From Turneriella sp. (GTDB lineage: Bacteria; Spirochaetota; Leptospiria; Turneriellales; Turneriellaceae), in the NCBI GenBank assembly GCA_019186965.1, contig JABARV010000014.1, forward strand, positions 95,674 to 144,346: a stretch of 48,673 nt of DNA. Direction: 5' to 3'. Shown here piece by piece: positions 34,766 through 42,137 of the stretch (positions are counted from its first letter, which is position 1; each line of letters begins with the position of its first letter). The notes beneath the pieces were generated by a model that did no database searches, was not told the DNA's origin, and saw only the letters and a program-made list of their open reading frames with translations. A program made the position numbers and the translations under genes.

Positions 34766-35065
34766 CTTTTACCTCAACTTGAACATACGTTTGATATGGT
34801 CTTTGCAGATCCGCCTTACTTTTTATCAAACAATGGTCTTTCCATCCAAAGCGGTAAAATTGTAAGCGTGAATAAAGGAGCTTGGGATAAATCACAAGGG
34901 GGCAGTAGCACCACAGGAATTTCTGCTAATCTTGTAAATCGGCGATTTGTGGGAATTGATCAAGACAAGGATTTTTTAGAAATGAGTATAAAGCGAAAAC
35001 AGGATATAGAAAATAAAAATACTGTAGAATTATATCGCAAAAAAATCTGGGTTATGTCACATTAG
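34766..35065 (+). pseudogene. Internally deleted DpnA-like (class-beta) adenine methyltransferase remnant
   Basis: Right after the dpnD stop, the frame reads LLPQLEHTFDMVFADPPYFLSNNGLSIQSGKIVSVNKGAWDKS. This is the catalytic DPPY region typical of DpnA-type enzymes. It then jumps straight to GGSSTTGISANLVNRRFVGIDQDKDFLEMSIKRK, which is the C-terminal SAM-binding FxGSGTT motif. About 160 residues that should lie between are missing, and the N-terminus is also lost. The last codons run into the insertion-sequence-like repeat and end at TAG 35063-35065. It is clearly non-functional. Together with the DpnM-like fragment it implies an earlier DpnII-type locus. Confidence 0.85.
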
Positions 35066-35112
35066 GGGGTAACTATCTCTAATTATGTCGCATGGAGGGA
35101 TAACTATCCCTA
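35052..35112. repeat. Two imperfect 30-bp direct repeats, possible insertion-sequence terminus
   Basis: Copies at 35052-35081 and 35083-35112 are spaced 31 bases apart and differ at a few positions. Each starts TTATGTC and contains a small palindrome, perfect in the second copy (GGGATA/TATCCC, 35097-35110). Multiple short terminal repeats of this kind are typical of IS21-family ends. No transposase gene remains, so this would be a scar. Confidence 0.5.
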
Positions 35113-35179
35113 CGAGCGATTTAGGCAAAACCATATTCCGGCACGGAGTAAAGTACTTTATAATTGAAAAGTTGACACT

Positions 35180-35205
35180 TCATCAATTGAACTGAAAATT
35201 ACCCG
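35180..35205 (+). repeat. Left 26-bp direct repeat flanking the DUF4143 ATPase gene
   Basis: The 26 bases beginning TCATCAATTGAACTG match 36421-36446 at 24 of 26 positions. The copy overlaps a possible promoter (TTGACA at 35172-35177, 17-base spacer, AAAATT at 35195-35200) whose start point would fall at about the ATG at 35207. The gap 35113-35179 shows no gene. Confidence 0.75.
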
Positions 35206-35206
35206 A

Positions 35207-36397
35207 ATGTGGATTAAACGGAATATCGACACTATTTTAAAAAAAGAAGCGAAGTTACGTCCGGCTATACTTCTCACCGGAGTTCGCCAAAGTGGAAAGA
35301 CATCGCTTTTACACAAAACTTTTCCGCAAGCGGAATTTGTGAGCCTTGATTTGCCCAGCTCGGCAGAAGAAGCTGAGTATTCGGGAGGTGAGTTCCTTAA
35401 AAAATTTAAGCGGCCTGTCATCATAGACGAAGTACAGTATGCACCCAAATTATTTAGGTATCTCAAAGCAGAAATCGATCAAAAACGTAACAAGCATGGT
35501 GTATTTTTCTTAAGCGGGTCGCAGCAAATGCCACTCATGAAAAATGTTTCAGAGACAATGGCGGGTCGAGTTTCCATTTTGCATTGCATGCCGCTTTCTA
35601 TTAAAGAGTTATACGTTCATCTGAAACGCACACCCAAGAGAGCAGACGTTTTCAATTTTATTTGGCAAGGTGGTTATCCCGAGGTGTATAGTCGTCGTCT
35701 TGACATAAGTCGATTTTTTTCTGATTATACAGCGACATACCTTGAACGCGATCTACGACAACTGATTCAAGTACGCGACTTACGGCAATTCCAACTTTTT
35801 ATGCGGTTGTGTGCATCACGCATTGGCCAGCTTGTTTCATCAAACGCACTTGCCAGCGAAGCATCGGTGAGTGTCAATACCGTACAAAGTTGGCTTGCCG
35901 CGCTTGAAGCATCGGGCATTCTTATCTTGCTCAGGCCGTATTACAAAAACCTCGGCAAACGTATTGTAAAGGCACCTAAACTTTATTTTGCTGACACGGG
36001 ACTAGCAGCGTTTTTGAACGGCATTCAATCTGCAGAAGAATTATATTCGCTCAATATGTACGGACAGTTTTTTGAAAACCATGTTGTTTCCGAAGCATAC
36101 AAGGCGATGCTGAACACAACAGGAATTCAAAATTTATTTTATTACCGTGACCATTATGGTAAAGAGGTTGATTTAGTTTTTGCAAAAGGTAGCTCGCTGC
36201 ACCTACTGGAGTGTAAAACTTCAGAAAATCCAGAAAAAAACACGGCTGGTTTTATCGAAATTGAAAAACTTATTGGCCAAGAAAAAGTTCTTTCCAAAAC
36301 AATTCTTGTGCCCGAACACGGGCGTATAAAGATACCTGAAACAGGCGTAACGATTTGTGATAGTTTTCATTTTGCTTATTGGCAAACTAACGGGTAA
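35207..36397 (+). CDS. AAA-14/DUF4143 ATPase
   Basis: This 396-residue cytoplasmic protein has a P-loop ATPase domain. The Walker A motif is in LLTGVRQSGKTSLL (~residues 22-35), the Walker B in RPVIIDEVQYAPKLF, a sensor in FFLSGSQQMPLM, and the GRVSILHCMPLSIKEL segment follows. A winged-helix/DUF4143 domain (SQLVSSNALASEASVSVNTVQSWLAALEASGIL, LYFADTGLAAFL, GQFFENHVVSEAYK) and a nuclease-like end (YYRDHYGKEVDLVFAKGSSLHLLECKTSEN) complete it. This family is widespread, strongly mobile and of unknown function; some think it links to toxin-antitoxin-type or defence elements. It lies between 26-bp direct repeats and has no ribosome-binding site. Its base composition is closer to the host than to the AT-rich island. 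Confidence 0.88.
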   Translation: MWIKRNIDTILKKEAKLRPAILLTGVRQSGKTSLLHKTFPQAEFVSLDLPSSAEEAEYSGGEFLKKFKRPVIIDEVQYAPKLFRYLKAEIDQKRNKHGVFFLSGSQQMPLMKNVSETMAGRVSILHCMPLSIKELYVHLKRTPKRADVFNFIWQGGYPEVYSRRLDISRFFSDYTATYLERDLRQLIQVRDLRQFQLFMRLCASRIGQLVSSNALASEASVSVNTVQSWLAALEASGILILLRPYYKNLGKRIVKAPKLYFADTGLAAFLNGIQSAEELYSLNMYGQFFENHVVSEAYKAMLNTTGIQNLFYYRDHYGKEVDLVFAKGSSLHLLECKTSENPEKNTAGFIEIEKLIGQEKVLSKTILVPEHGRIKIPETGVTICDSFHFAYWQTNG

Positions 36398-36446
36398 TTT
36401 GAAATTCAATTTATGAAAAATCATCAATTAAACTGAAAATTACCCA
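36391..36446 (+). repeat. Right direct repeat and hairpin after the DUF4143 ATPase gene
   Basis: Positions 36421-36446 repeat 35180-35205 (24 of 26). The gene's own stop lies in GGGTAATTT (36392-36400), which pairs with AAATTACCC (36437-36445), so the right boundary forms a large hairpin. The same AAATTACCC ends the left copy. Confidence 0.7.
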
Positions 36447-36488
36447 GAAATAAGCTAATTAAATTTTAGAAACAAACAGCTAAAATTC

Positions 36489-36516
36489 TTGACAAGTTGG
36501 TGTATATAAGTATAGA
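36489..36516 (+). promoter_or_regulatory. Strong sigma70-like promoter of the CsgG/PEGA protein gene
   Basis: TTGACA (36489-36494), a 16-base spacer and TATAGA (36511-36516) are followed by 7 bases and the ATG at 36524. No ribosome-binding site is present, so the transcript is probably leaderless. Confidence 0.75.
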
Positions 36517-36523
36517 GCGTGGT

Positions 36524-37705
36524 ATGCGCCATGCAGCGGTTAAAAAGTCGTCTCTTCTTGCTGTAGTTTGGCTAATGGTTTTTGCACCACTTTATGCTGC
36601 CCCACACGCAAATAAGAAAAAGCCCGCTGTGGCGGTGTTGCGTTTCCAAAACGAAACCAAAAATAAAGGACTTGATTTTTTAGGCCAATCGCTGGCCGAT
36701 TCTGTCGCGGCGCGTTTATCTAAAGAGAAGAAAATCCGTCTGGTGGAGCGTAATCATTTAGGTGCGGTACTCAAAGAAATGGAGCTGCAACAGAGTGGCC
36801 TTTTTGACGGCGACACCGTCAATTTGCCGATAAAGAAAATCCCCGCCGATATTCTTGTGGTGGGTGTTTATAGCGGCCAATCGGCAACGCTTCAGGTGAG
36901 TATCAAAGCCGTCGATGTGACCACTGCGTCGGTCATTGCAATGCGGCGGGCGACGGGTTCGGTGGATACCATCTTTAGTCAACTCGACGCACTCTTGTCC
37001 GAGTTTATCGCGCTTCTAACCGGCGAAGATTTAGCAGAGTTGACAGTCGCCACCGTGCCCGACGGCGCAGCAGTGTACCTTGACGGTAATTTTGTGGGAG
37101 AATCACCTGTGGTTGCACTCAAAACGACAAAAGGCCGACACACAATCCAAGTAACAAAAAAGAAATACAAAACCGCAGAGCAAGCAATTGATGTGGCAAC
37201 CGATGAAAAACGTAAAATCGATTTGTTTCTGGTTGAGACGCTTTATACCAACCGTCCGTATGCAAGTATCTCTGGTTTTCTTTTTAGTCCGCTAAGTGGA
37301 TTTAATAAATCTACCGCGTTAGGTACGGTAGGGATAGGGCATTCATTTGGTGATGCACTCATCAAGTTTGAGTTCGCTGCGCCTGCACTTAGTAGTTATA
37401 CGTATTCGTACAAGGTGCCGTACAGCCAACTCGATGATACGCGTGAATACCAGTTTTATATGTTCCACATTGGTTTTAACTACCATTTTTGGGCTGGCGA
37501 GACGATCGCTCCTTATGCTGGACTCCAAGTGGGTTATACGCGTATTTTAGAAGCAGAAATAAATAAACCACTTTACAATGTTACAGAAGATGAGCGGCTG
37601 ATCCACATCGCCACAGGTATTGCTATTTTGGGGGTAGATATTTTCCCTGCGTCTCGGTTTGTTTTTTTTTTGAAGGACGTTATTACCAATCGTTCAACGC
37701 ATTAG
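36524..37705 (+). CDS. CsgG-like/PEGA outer-membrane barrel protein, frameshifted at its 3' end
   Basis: From the ATG at 36524 the protein has a signal peptide (MRHAAVKKSSLLAVVWLMVFAPLYAA). A TolB/CsgG-like alpha-beta domain follows (VAVLRFQNETKNKGLDFLGQSLADSVAARLSKEKKIRLVERNHL ... ADILVVGVYSG). Then comes a PEGA domain (TVATVPDGAAVYLDGNFVGESPVVALKTTKGRHTIQVTKKKY) and a C-terminal set of barrel-like strands. At the T10 run (37662-37671) the frame slips and ends early as LKDVITNRSTH. The other frame continues as proper barrel sequence and ends in an aromatic residue at 37815. An 8-T or 11-T tract would restore the full protein. I infer a surface protein that may switch phase by slippage; an assembly error is the alternative. 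It heads a three-gene unit. Confidence 0.75.
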   Translation: MRHAAVKKSSLLAVVWLMVFAPLYAAPHANKKKPAVAVLRFQNETKNKGLDFLGQSLADSVAARLSKEKKIRLVERNHLGAVLKEMELQQSGLFDGDTVNLPIKKIPADILVVGVYSGQSATLQVSIKAVDVTTASVIAMRRATGSVDTIFSQLDALLSEFIALLTGEDLAELTVATVPDGAAVYLDGNFVGESPVVALKTTKGRHTIQVTKKKYKTAEQAIDVATDEKRKIDLFLVETLYTNRPYASISGFLFSPLSGFNKSTALGTVGIGHSFGDALIKFEFAAPALSSYTYSYKVPYSQLDDTREYQFYMFHIGFNYHFWAGETIAPYAGLQVGYTRILEAEINKPLYNVTEDERLIHIATGIAILGVDIFPASRFVFFLKDVITNRSTH

Positions 37706-37815
37706 AGCGCAGTGAAGTCACAAATATTTCATTTTTGGGTCAAGCAAACCTTGTAAACCGCCCCTTTTATTTACAGGCATTGGGTATTGGTGCAGGGTTG
37801 CGGGTGAGGTTTTAA
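37662..37815 (+). other. Poly-T slippage site and out-of-frame 3' end of the barrel gene
   Basis: Ten consecutive T residues (37662-37671) are followed, in a different frame from the gene above, by EGRYYQSFNALERSEVTNISF and on to GAGLRVRF and TAA (37813-37815). The aromatic last residue and strand pattern fit the end of an outer-membrane barrel. The next gene's ATG starts at 37816, directly after this stop, which shows that this frame is the real end of the gene. Confidence 0.8.
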
Positions 37816-38364
37816 ATGAGAATAAAAATTTTGTTAACAAGCATTTTCATCTTCACCGCGTGTATCAACAACGCTGAAGAAAAAACTGATAACGACTCGC
37901 GGCAGAAGTCGTCGTCAACTATTCAACCACGCCCACTTTTTGTACAAAATAAATCGCGTGCAGACCTATTAAGTCCTCGCCCTTTACAGACGATTTCAAT
38001 TCCACAAACGTTCTATTTTAGTGCACCGAATGCCTCTTATGTGTCGGTACTTATTTTTAACACGAACGTCGGTGTAACTGCCGAGGCTTTTCAATCGGGC
38101 AGCCTTGCGGGCAAGTGCGTCGCCGGAGTATCGTCGCTGGCAGGCCATGCGATGACGGGATCAACCGCACGATTAGATACAACCGCCAGTGCACTTACAA
38201 GTTTTTACAAGTGCTACGCTGCAAACCCAAACGAGCCGTTAAGTACAACCGAGAAATTAAGTAGCGATGATCTTTCCTCTGGCACATACTATTGGCTTGT
38301 GTTGGGTTATAACGAAAACCGCATACTTACCCATGCAAGCGGTTTGGAGAGATTTACAAAATGA
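37816..38364 (+). CDS. Small lipoprotein, unknown function
   Basis: This 182-residue protein has a signal peptide with lipobox SIFIFTAC (Cys at ~16), so it is likely lipid-anchored. The mature part is Ser/Thr rich, with two further cysteines (GKCVAG and FYKCYA), and ends with a beta-like segment LSSGTYYWLVLGYNENRILTHASGLERFTK. I do not recognise a family. It begins directly after the true stop of the barrel gene and overlaps the next gene by 4 bases, so the three are probably made together at the envelope. Confidence 0.65.
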   Translation: MRIKILLTSIFIFTACINNAEEKTDNDSRQKSSSTIQPRPLFVQNKSRADLLSPRPLQTISIPQTFYFSAPNASYVSVLIFNTNVGVTAEAFQSGSLAGKCVAGVSSLAGHAMTGSTARLDTTASALTSFYKCYAANPNEPLSTTEKLSSDDLSSGTYYWLVLGYNENRILTHASGLERFTK

Positions 38365-38804
38365 AACATAGAAAATTTGTCCATTACGTGTTTGTTTTGT
38401 TGGCGATTTTGCTAACCATATACTCCAAGGATATTAATTGTAAATGCGAATTAGGTAAATCTACGCCATCAAGTTCATCAGGTACAACTCCTGCACCTAT
38501 ATCACCGTCTTTGGTGGTCACAAATAATTATGGCGTTGCTATCGCGTATGAACTCTGGCGCGGCACAAAACTCGAATATAGCGAAGGCACAGTATTGGGA
38601 AATGATTTAACGAAAATAAGTAGTTCGCTGTCCCTTGCAAATAGCGCCAGTTCGGCGCCGGTTACGGTATCGAATGGTACGTCGGTAATTTTAATTGTGG
38701 GCGTACAAGACGGTGCTGACTATGTATACGTCACGCATGCGGTGTTTAATTCGCTTACCGCAAATAAAACTTTTGTTGTTAAAACGACAGGGGAAATTCA
38801 ATAG
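38361..38804 (+). CDS. Small exported protein, unknown function
   Basis: This 147-residue protein starts with a hydrophobic signal-type helix (KFVHYVFVLLAILLTIYSKDINC) and has a cysteine just after it, perhaps a relaxed lipobox. A Ser/Thr/Pro linker (STPSSSSGTTPAPISPS) and a beta-rich domain (LVVTNNYGVAIAYELWRGTKLEYSEGTVLG ... VILIVGVQDGADYVYVTHAVFN) follow. No family recognised. It overlaps the preceding lipoprotein gene (ATGA). The following 114 bases (38805-38918) hold no gene; a small hairpin sits at 38829-38843. Confidence 0.6.
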   Translation: MKHRKFVHYVFVLLAILLTIYSKDINCKCELGKSTPSSSSGTTPAPISPSLVVTNNYGVAIAYELWRGTKLEYSEGTVLGNDLTKISSSLSLANSASSAPVTVSNGTSVILIVGVQDGADYVYVTHAVFNSLTANKTFVVKTTGEIQ

Positions 38805-38918
38805 GGTAGTTAGAAAAAAGCTGCGAATACCGTCTGTACGACGGCACAGAAAATCGGAAACAGGCTACCTTTCCCCTTTTCATTGTTCACAACCTGTCTT
38901 TTTTAACGAAACTGTCGC

Positions 38919-40148
38919 ATGAAAATTACAAATACAAACATGAAAGAATTGGCGCCGCAAGAGGCCGCAAGTCTAGGCAAAGTAATATATAAGCAGTACG
39001 GCAAGTATTTAGGTGATTTTGTCGTTGGGGAGACGTACGAACACCCTCGCGGCATGACAGTCACCGCTGGGATGATACAAGATTTCTCGACGACATTTCT
39101 TGAAGCAAACCCACTGTACCTTAACCTCGAATACGCTAAAGCATTAGGGCACAAGGCAATCCCCGCAAGCCCTATGCTTGTTTTTAATTTGTTGCTTTCA
39201 TTGGGAGTGCAAAACGATTCCGAAAAAGCATACGCGAACTTGGGTTACTACAACGTGAAGTTCTTAAAAAATGTCTACCCTGGAGACACTATTACTTCGT
39301 TCACAAAAATCGTCGATAAAAAAGAGCGGGGCGAAGGTAAACCTGGTATTGTAACTATTAACACCGTCGGCAACAACCAACACGGCGAGCGTGTCGCGCA
39401 GTATATGCGTAAAATAATGGTGCCCCCTGCTCCACAAGGATACCAGCCACCCAAATTTATTCCTTCTAAAATAGATATTCCTCCATACCAAGATTCTGTA
39501 GAAATTGAAATACCCGATTTTGATGCGAAAAAATGGCCAACAGGCGTTACTCGCCCCGATACGTACTACGAAGATTTTAACGTTGGTGACATTATTGTTT
39601 CCCCCAACGGCCGGACAATTACCGATGAACACTTTGCTTGGACATACCGCGTAGGTAACACACACCCGCTCCACTTTGATAGACTCTATTCACAAGGAAT
39701 GTCGGGAGCAATGAGTGGCGACCCTATTACCTACGGAGGTCTTGTATTTGCGTGGCTTTTGGGACTTTCCGGGCGTGACATTTCAGAAAACGCACTTGCC
39801 GATTTAGGTTACACAGAGGGTTACCACACGCAGCCTTCTAAATCGGGCGAGACGGTGTATTGTATTCACCGTGTGCTAGCGAAAGATGCCTTGGGCGCTT
39901 CGACTGCGTTCCCGAAGCGGGAGACCGAAGACGGTCGCAGCGACCAAGGTAGGCCCGTAGCAGGTGCGATTCAATTTCAGGTTATTGGCCTGCGCGATAT
40001 GAAGCCCAAAGCCGCAATTGAAAAATATGGCGCAGATTTATTTATTAAAGAAAATAACAAAAAAGATTTGGGAAAAGAAAAAATACCTGAAAAGATTTTT
40101 GAGATTGAACGGCGCCTTCTTATCCGTTCGCGCTCCCAATTGGCTTGA
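38919..40148 (+). CDS. MaoC-type double hot-dog dehydratase/hydratase (mesaconyl-CoA hydratase-like)
   Basis: This 409-residue protein has two MaoC-like hot-dog domains. The first (~residues 30-165) has TVTAGMIQDFSTTFLEANPLYLNLEYAKALGHKAIPASPMLVF. The second (~210-390) has YYEDFNVGDIIVSPNGRTITDEHFAWTYRVGNTHPLHFDRLYSQ, including the Asp/His-type hydratase core. The arrangement and length resemble mesaconyl-CoA (2-methylfumaryl-CoA) hydratases, which act on C5 acyl-CoAs. In the second domain the stretch ALGASTAFPKRETEDGRSDQG is encoded by a palindromic repeat (39897-39945) that interrupts an otherwise normal helix-strand junction without breaking the frame. MeaB and HMG-CoA lyase elsewhere in the window also handle branched acyl-CoAs. 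Substrate is inferred. Confidence 0.75.
   Translation: MKITNTNMKELAPQEAASLGKVIYKQYGKYLGDFVVGETYEHPRGMTVTAGMIQDFSTTFLEANPLYLNLEYAKALGHKAIPASPMLVFNLLLSLGVQNDSEKAYANLGYYNVKFLKNVYPGDTITSFTKIVDKKERGEGKPGIVTINTVGNNQHGERVAQYMRKIMVPPAPQGYQPPKFIPSKIDIPPYQDSVEIEIPDFDAKKWPTGVTRPDTYYEDFNVGDIIVSPNGRTITDEHFAWTYRVGNTHPLHFDRLYSQGMSGAMSGDPITYGGLVFAWLLGLSGRDISENALADLGYTEGYHTQPSKSGETVYCIHRVLAKDALGASTAFPKRETEDGRSDQGRPVAGAIQFQVIGLRDMKPKAAIEKYGADLFIKENNKKDLGKEKIPEKIFEIERRLLIRSRSQLA
39897..39945 (+). repeat. In-frame palindromic repeat inside the MaoC-type gene
   Basis: Three nested dyads follow one another: GCTTCG/CGAAGC (39897-39902 with 39913-39918), GACCG/CGGTC (39923-39927 with 39932-39936) and the perfect palindrome GGTCGC-A-GCGACC (39933-39945). 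The core TCGACTGCG is the reverse complement of the core of the tandem array at 1-127. The element adds about 16-20 residues to the protein. Confidence 0.75.
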
Positions 40149-40175
40149 CCGCCTGAAACTCGTGTGTGACATAAT
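40145..40175 (+). promoter_or_regulatory. Promoter of the PTS EIIA gene
   Basis: TTGACC (40145-40150), a 19-base spacer and CATAAT (40170-40175) are followed by 5 bases and the GTG at 40181. There is no ribosome-binding site. The -35 overlaps the stop of the MaoC-type gene. The spacer is longer than ideal. Confidence 0.5.
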
Positions 40176-40180
40176 ACCGT

Positions 40181-40723
40181 GTGGACAAAGAGGGTATCCG
40201 TCACACTTGGGAGAGCACTCTTCGCGAAGAGGGAATCCACATTTTTGAACCAGGCGCTAATTTATTAGCGTTACCAAACGGTGTATCTTTAAACACAGCG
40301 GATAAATGGGTGTTGATTGAGACGCTCTGCGATGCGTTGTGTACACGCGAAAATCTCGATTCTGCGCTTACGCAAAAAATCAAAAACGAAATGCATGAAA
40401 GAGAAAAGCTCATGAGTACCGGAATTGGCGAGCAGATGGCAATACCGCATGCAGTAATTCCCGCCGCCTGCCATTTTATGACCGAATGCGTCATCATCAA
40501 AGACGGGCTTGATTTTGAGAGCATCGACGGTTCTAAAGCATTTATTGTAGTGATGCTTGTTGCGCCTAAATCGGCATTACAGGAACACTTGCAAATAATG
40601 GCGTCGATTGCGCGGATTTTCTACGAAGCTCCTACGCGCGAAAAATTTATTGCTGCGCAAACTGCCTCCGAGGCGCTACGCATTATCCGCGATGCGGGAA
40701 AGCAGTTTTCTGCGGATGGATAG
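40181..40723 (+). CDS. PTS EIIA domain protein (PtsN/fructose type)
   Basis: This 180-residue cytoplasmic protein has LIETLCDALCTRENL near the start of the domain, then EREKLMSTGIGEQMAIPHAVIPAA. The histidine in IPHAV is the phosphorylation site of class-2 EIIA (EIIA-Ntr/fructose) proteins. The rest has SKAFIVVMLVAPKSALQEHLQIMASIARIF and ends SEALRIIRDAGK. No PTS permease is near, so a regulatory, PtsN-like role is more likely than sugar uptake. It starts with GTG 32 bases after the MaoC-type gene. The following 249 bases (40724-40972) carry only AT-rich text, a short 38-codon frame that I do not trust, and the recA leader. Confidence 0.85.
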   Translation: MDKEGIRHTWESTLREEGIHIFEPGANLLALPNGVSLNTADKWVLIETLCDALCTRENLDSALTQKIKNEMHEREKLMSTGIGEQMAIPHAVIPAACHFMTECVIIKDGLDFESIDGSKAFIVVMLVAPKSALQEHLQIMASIARIFYEAPTREKFIAAQTASEALRIIRDAGKQFSADG

Positions 40724-40908
40724 CTGGGTGCGGGCGCGTTTTGTGGTACATGGCGAGCTTATTAACCGACACCATGGATAGTTCCTTGGGCCAAGCGGTA
40801 ACTGGCGAAATTAAAGAAAAGCGGAATTTGTTCTTTTTTTTTAGAAAAGTGTACTTTTTTTCCTAAAAGTGAGAAAATTTGCGTGTTTTCTGGTATTTAA
40901 TATATAGA

Positions 40909-40940
40909 GACCTAAAAGGTAGAATATCTACTTTAGGGTC
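40909..40940 (+). promoter_or_regulatory. Imperfect inverted repeat in the recA leader
   Basis: GACCTAAAAGGTAGA (40909-40923) pairs with TCTACTTTAGGGTC (40927-40940) around a 3-base centre, with one bulge and a mismatch. It lies 33 bases before the recA ATG, and TATATAGA, a -10-like element, lies at 40901-40908. It could be an SOS operator or an mRNA hairpin; I cannot tell which. Confidence 0.45.
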
Positions 40941-40972
40941 AATATAGTCAATAGACCAAAGGAGACATAATT

Positions 40973-42115
40973 ATGATTGACAATGCACAAAAAGATGGTA
41001 CTCTCCCTCTTAGAATGAGCGAGAAAACACAAACAGCAGCGCAAAAAGCCGAAGCCGCAGAAAAAGCAAAGGCCCTCGATTCGGTTTTGCTGCAAATTGA
41101 AAAACAGTACGGGAAAGGCGCCATTATGCGCATGAATGGCGACGCGATGAAAGAAATTCCCGTAATTTCAACGGGAGCCCTCTCGCTCGATTTGGCGCTT
41201 GGTGTTGGTGGCGTTCCCCGTGGACGGATTATCGAAATCTACGGGCCGGAGTCTTCAGGAAAAACGACACTTACCCTGCACATTATCGCCGAAGCACAAA
41301 AGTTGGGCGGTATGGCGGCGTTTATTGACGCAGAACACGCGCTCGACCCTTCGTATGCACGTAAGCTTGGCGTCGATATTGACGAGCTTCTTGTCGCGCA
41401 ACCCGACAACGGCGAGCAAGCGCTTGAGATTGCCGAATCACTCGTGCGCTCGAATGCACTCGACGTTATCGTTATCGATTCTGTTGCAGCCCTTGTTCCC
41501 AAATCGGAAATTGAAGGTGACATGGGACAAGCAACAATGGGGGTTCAAGCGCGCCTTATGAGCCAGGCACTCCGCAAACTTACCGGAGCAATCCATAAAA
41601 CAAATACTGTCGTTATTTTCATTAACCAAATACGGATGAAAATCGGCGTTATGTTTGGTTCTCCCGAAACAACAACAGGGGGAAACGCGCTTAAGTTTTA
41701 TGCAACCGTGCGTATGGACATCCGCCGCGTGGAATCGCTCACAAAAGGTGAAGAGACTATTGGAAACCACGTGCGCGTAAAAGTAGTGAAAAACAAAGTC
41801 GCTCCCCCTTTCCGTAAAGCGGAGTTCGATATCTATTTTAACCAAGGTATTTCGCGTGAAGCATGCATCATCGACGAAGGGGTAAATTTAGGCGTGCTCA
41901 AAAAATCGGGTACGTGGTTTTCCTACGAAGACAACCGTTTAGGACAAGGAAAAGAAAACGTACGCCAGTACCTCGTTGAAAATCCTAAAATAGCCGACGA
42001 ACTCGAAGCAAAAGTGCGTGCCGCTTATGCCGATAGTAAACTGCAAAAGGCGCTCGCTGAAAAAGAAAAGTCCGCTAAAGACACAAAAGCGGAACCTAAA
42101 GAAGAAGTCGCGTAA
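40973..42115 (+). CDS. recA: Recombinase RecA
   Basis: This 380-residue DNA-strand-exchange ATPase has [24 protein letters not shown], the Walker A motif in [50 protein letters not shown], loop 2 [27 protein letters not shown], and an acidic, Lys-rich tail. It pairs homologous strands and triggers LexA self-cleavage in the SOS response. The ATG follows AAAGGAG by 8 bases. The N-terminal ~35 residues before the conserved core are Ala/Lys rich and longer than in E. coli. Confidence 0.97.
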   Translation: MIDNAQKDGTLPLRMSEKTQTAAQKAEAAEKAKALDSVLLQIEKQYGKGAIMRMNGDAMKEIPVISTGALSLDLALGVGGVPRGRIIEIYGPESSGKTTLTLHIIAEAQKLGGMAAFIDAEHALDPSYARKLGVDIDELLVAQPDNGEQALEIAESLVRSNALDVIVIDSVAALVPKSEIEGDMGQATMGVQARLMSQALRKLTGAIHKTNTVVIFINQIRMKIGVMFGSPETTTGGNALKFYATVRMDIRRVESLTKGEETIGNHVRVKVVKNKVAPPFRKAEFDIYFNQGISREACIIDEGVNLGVLKKSGTWFSYEDNRLGQGKENVRQYLVENPKIADELEAKVRAAYADSKLQKALAEKEKSAKDTKAEPKEEVA

Positions 42116-42137
42116 AAATTGCGTGGGTAATTAAAGC

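Noticed and set aside
34659..34895. Antitoxin-like small gene opposite dpnD
   Set aside because: It is antisense to the conserved DpnD and DpnA text and has no conserved motif of its own.
38805..38918. Small RNA or tRNA gene between 38804 and 38919
   Set aside because: Only a 5-bp hairpin is visible; there is no cloverleaf or convincing promoter/terminator pair.
40750..40866. 38-codon frame between the PTS gene and recA
   Set aside because: It is short, ends in Phe-rich text from T-runs, and has no recognisable feature.
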